Positions 32,599-32,843 of a DNA stretch of 32,843 bases are shown one piece after another. The stretch is from Acidocella sp. (GTDB taxonomy: Bacteria; Pseudomonadota; Alphaproteobacteria; Acetobacterales; Acetobacteraceae), in assembly GCA_029077775.1 (NCBI GenBank), contig JAQNCU010000002.1, positions 1-32,843 of the forward strand. Reading direction: 5' to 3'. A model generated the notes under the pieces. The model was given only the letters and a program-made list of their open reading frames with translations. It did not search any database and had not been told where the DNA came from. A program made the position numbers and the translations under genes. Every line of letters begins with the position of its first letter. The first letter of the stretch is position 1.

Positions 32599-32655
32599 GC
32601 ATAACAACTCGTTCAAGGCGGACGGCTACGCCGCCGCTTAACTCAAGCGTTAGAC
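32599..32655 (+). other. Integron attC recombination site (59-base-element type)
   Basis: A 57-bp site. It begins GCATAAC (R'', 32599-32605), spacer AACTC, then GTTCAAG (L''); a central GC-rich hairpin GCGG-A-CGGC, loop TAC, GCCG-CCGC; then TTAACTC (L'), AAGC, and GTTAGAC (R', 32649-32655). The left GTTCAA against the right TTAAC leaves the extrahelical base that sets strand choice by the integrase. The ends match classic mobile-integron attC sites nearly word for word. The exchange point would be between G32649 and T32650. Confidence 0.9.
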
Positions 32656-32668
32656 ATGGGGCAACAAG

Positions 32669-32843
32669 ATGCACGATTTCGCAAAATTGGCAGGTGCTTT
32701 CGCTGCAAGCTTCGTCGCAGTGATCGTAGTTGCGCTGCTCTTTCGCATCGGCGGCAAAAAGCCGAAGTACCTCAACATTGTCGCAATTCCGGTCGGCATC
32801 ACAATCGCCGAGGCGTTACGCTTGGCGTGGCCCATTTCCGATC
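32669..32843 (+). CDS. Integron-cassette membrane protein, unknown function (partial, runs off window)
   Basis: 58 codons visible, no stop before the edge. Starts MHDFAKLAGAFAASFVAVIV, 14 nt after the attC R' core, with GGGG about 8 nt upstream: the usual compact layout of a cassette gene. Two hydrophobic segments (about 5-25 and 36-53) flank a basic loop RIGGKKPK, so it is probably an inner-membrane protein. The third-base choice is less G/C-biased than in neighbours, hinting at transfer. I recognise no family. An overlapping frame from ATG 32656 is also open but has a Cys/Arg/His-rich, unprotein-like content. Confidence 0.7.
   Translation, partial: MHDFAKLAGAFAASFVAVIVVALLFRIGGKKPKYLNIVAIPVGITIAEALRLAWPISD

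Overview
This is high-GC DNA with the gene content and order of an alphaproteobacterium, most likely Acetobacteraceae (an Acidiphilium/Acidocella-type relative). That placement is inferred from protein character and from the argG-recA-alaS and proA-nadD-rsfS-rlmH-gpmI-envC-ctpA-rppH neighbourhoods. No rRNA or tRNA gene was seen.

Region by region: 1-4.2 kb (minus) holds partial alaS, recA with an alphaproteobacterial LexA box, and argG. 4.3-9.9 kb (minus) is a set of envelope-flavoured genes: an SDR dehydrogenase, a di-iron fatty acid hydroxylase, a HAD/membrane fusion, a beta-propeller protein whose signal peptide is built from 27-bp DNA repeats, and an O-antigen-ligase-like protein. 9.9-12.5 kb (plus) holds an alpha/beta hydrolase, a DauA-like D-amino-acid dehydrogenase and a DUF1345 membrane protein. 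12.5-17.1 kb (minus) is a complete branched-chain-amino-acid-type ABC importer (binding protein, attenuating hairpin, livHMGF). 17.4-19.1 kb (minus) holds a CinA/MoaB-type protein and a GNAT-Nudix fusion. 19.2-26.9 kb (plus) is a housekeeping run (proline, NAD, ribosome maturation, glycolysis, cell division and periplasmic proteolysis, RNA pyrophosphohydrolase) interrupted by an array of 26-bp palindromic tandem repeats after rlmH. 26.9-27.5 kb is a dienelactone hydrolase. 27.7-28.7 kb (minus) is a two-gene split chromate transporter. 28.9-31.8 kb (plus) is pstS-pstC-pstA behind a Pho box, without pstB. 31.9-32.6 kb (minus) is yacG and a 5'-truncated RNase E/G gene.

The most striking feature is at the right edge. 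The RNase E/G gene stops abruptly against a well-formed 57-bp integron attC site (32599-32655). Directly after it, in cassette orientation, a small membrane-protein ORF with its own ribosome binding site runs off the window. The window therefore appears to enter an integron gene-cassette array, or a lone cassette insertion, that has broken a housekeeping gene. A second theme is structured repeat DNA. Two tandem arrays with different sequences share one design (inverted repeat, GGA loop, A/T-rich tail, 26-27 bp period). One reshapes a signal peptide and the other supplies the rlmH stop codon. Several long hairpins sit between genes, including one that overlaps the pstC ribosome binding site.
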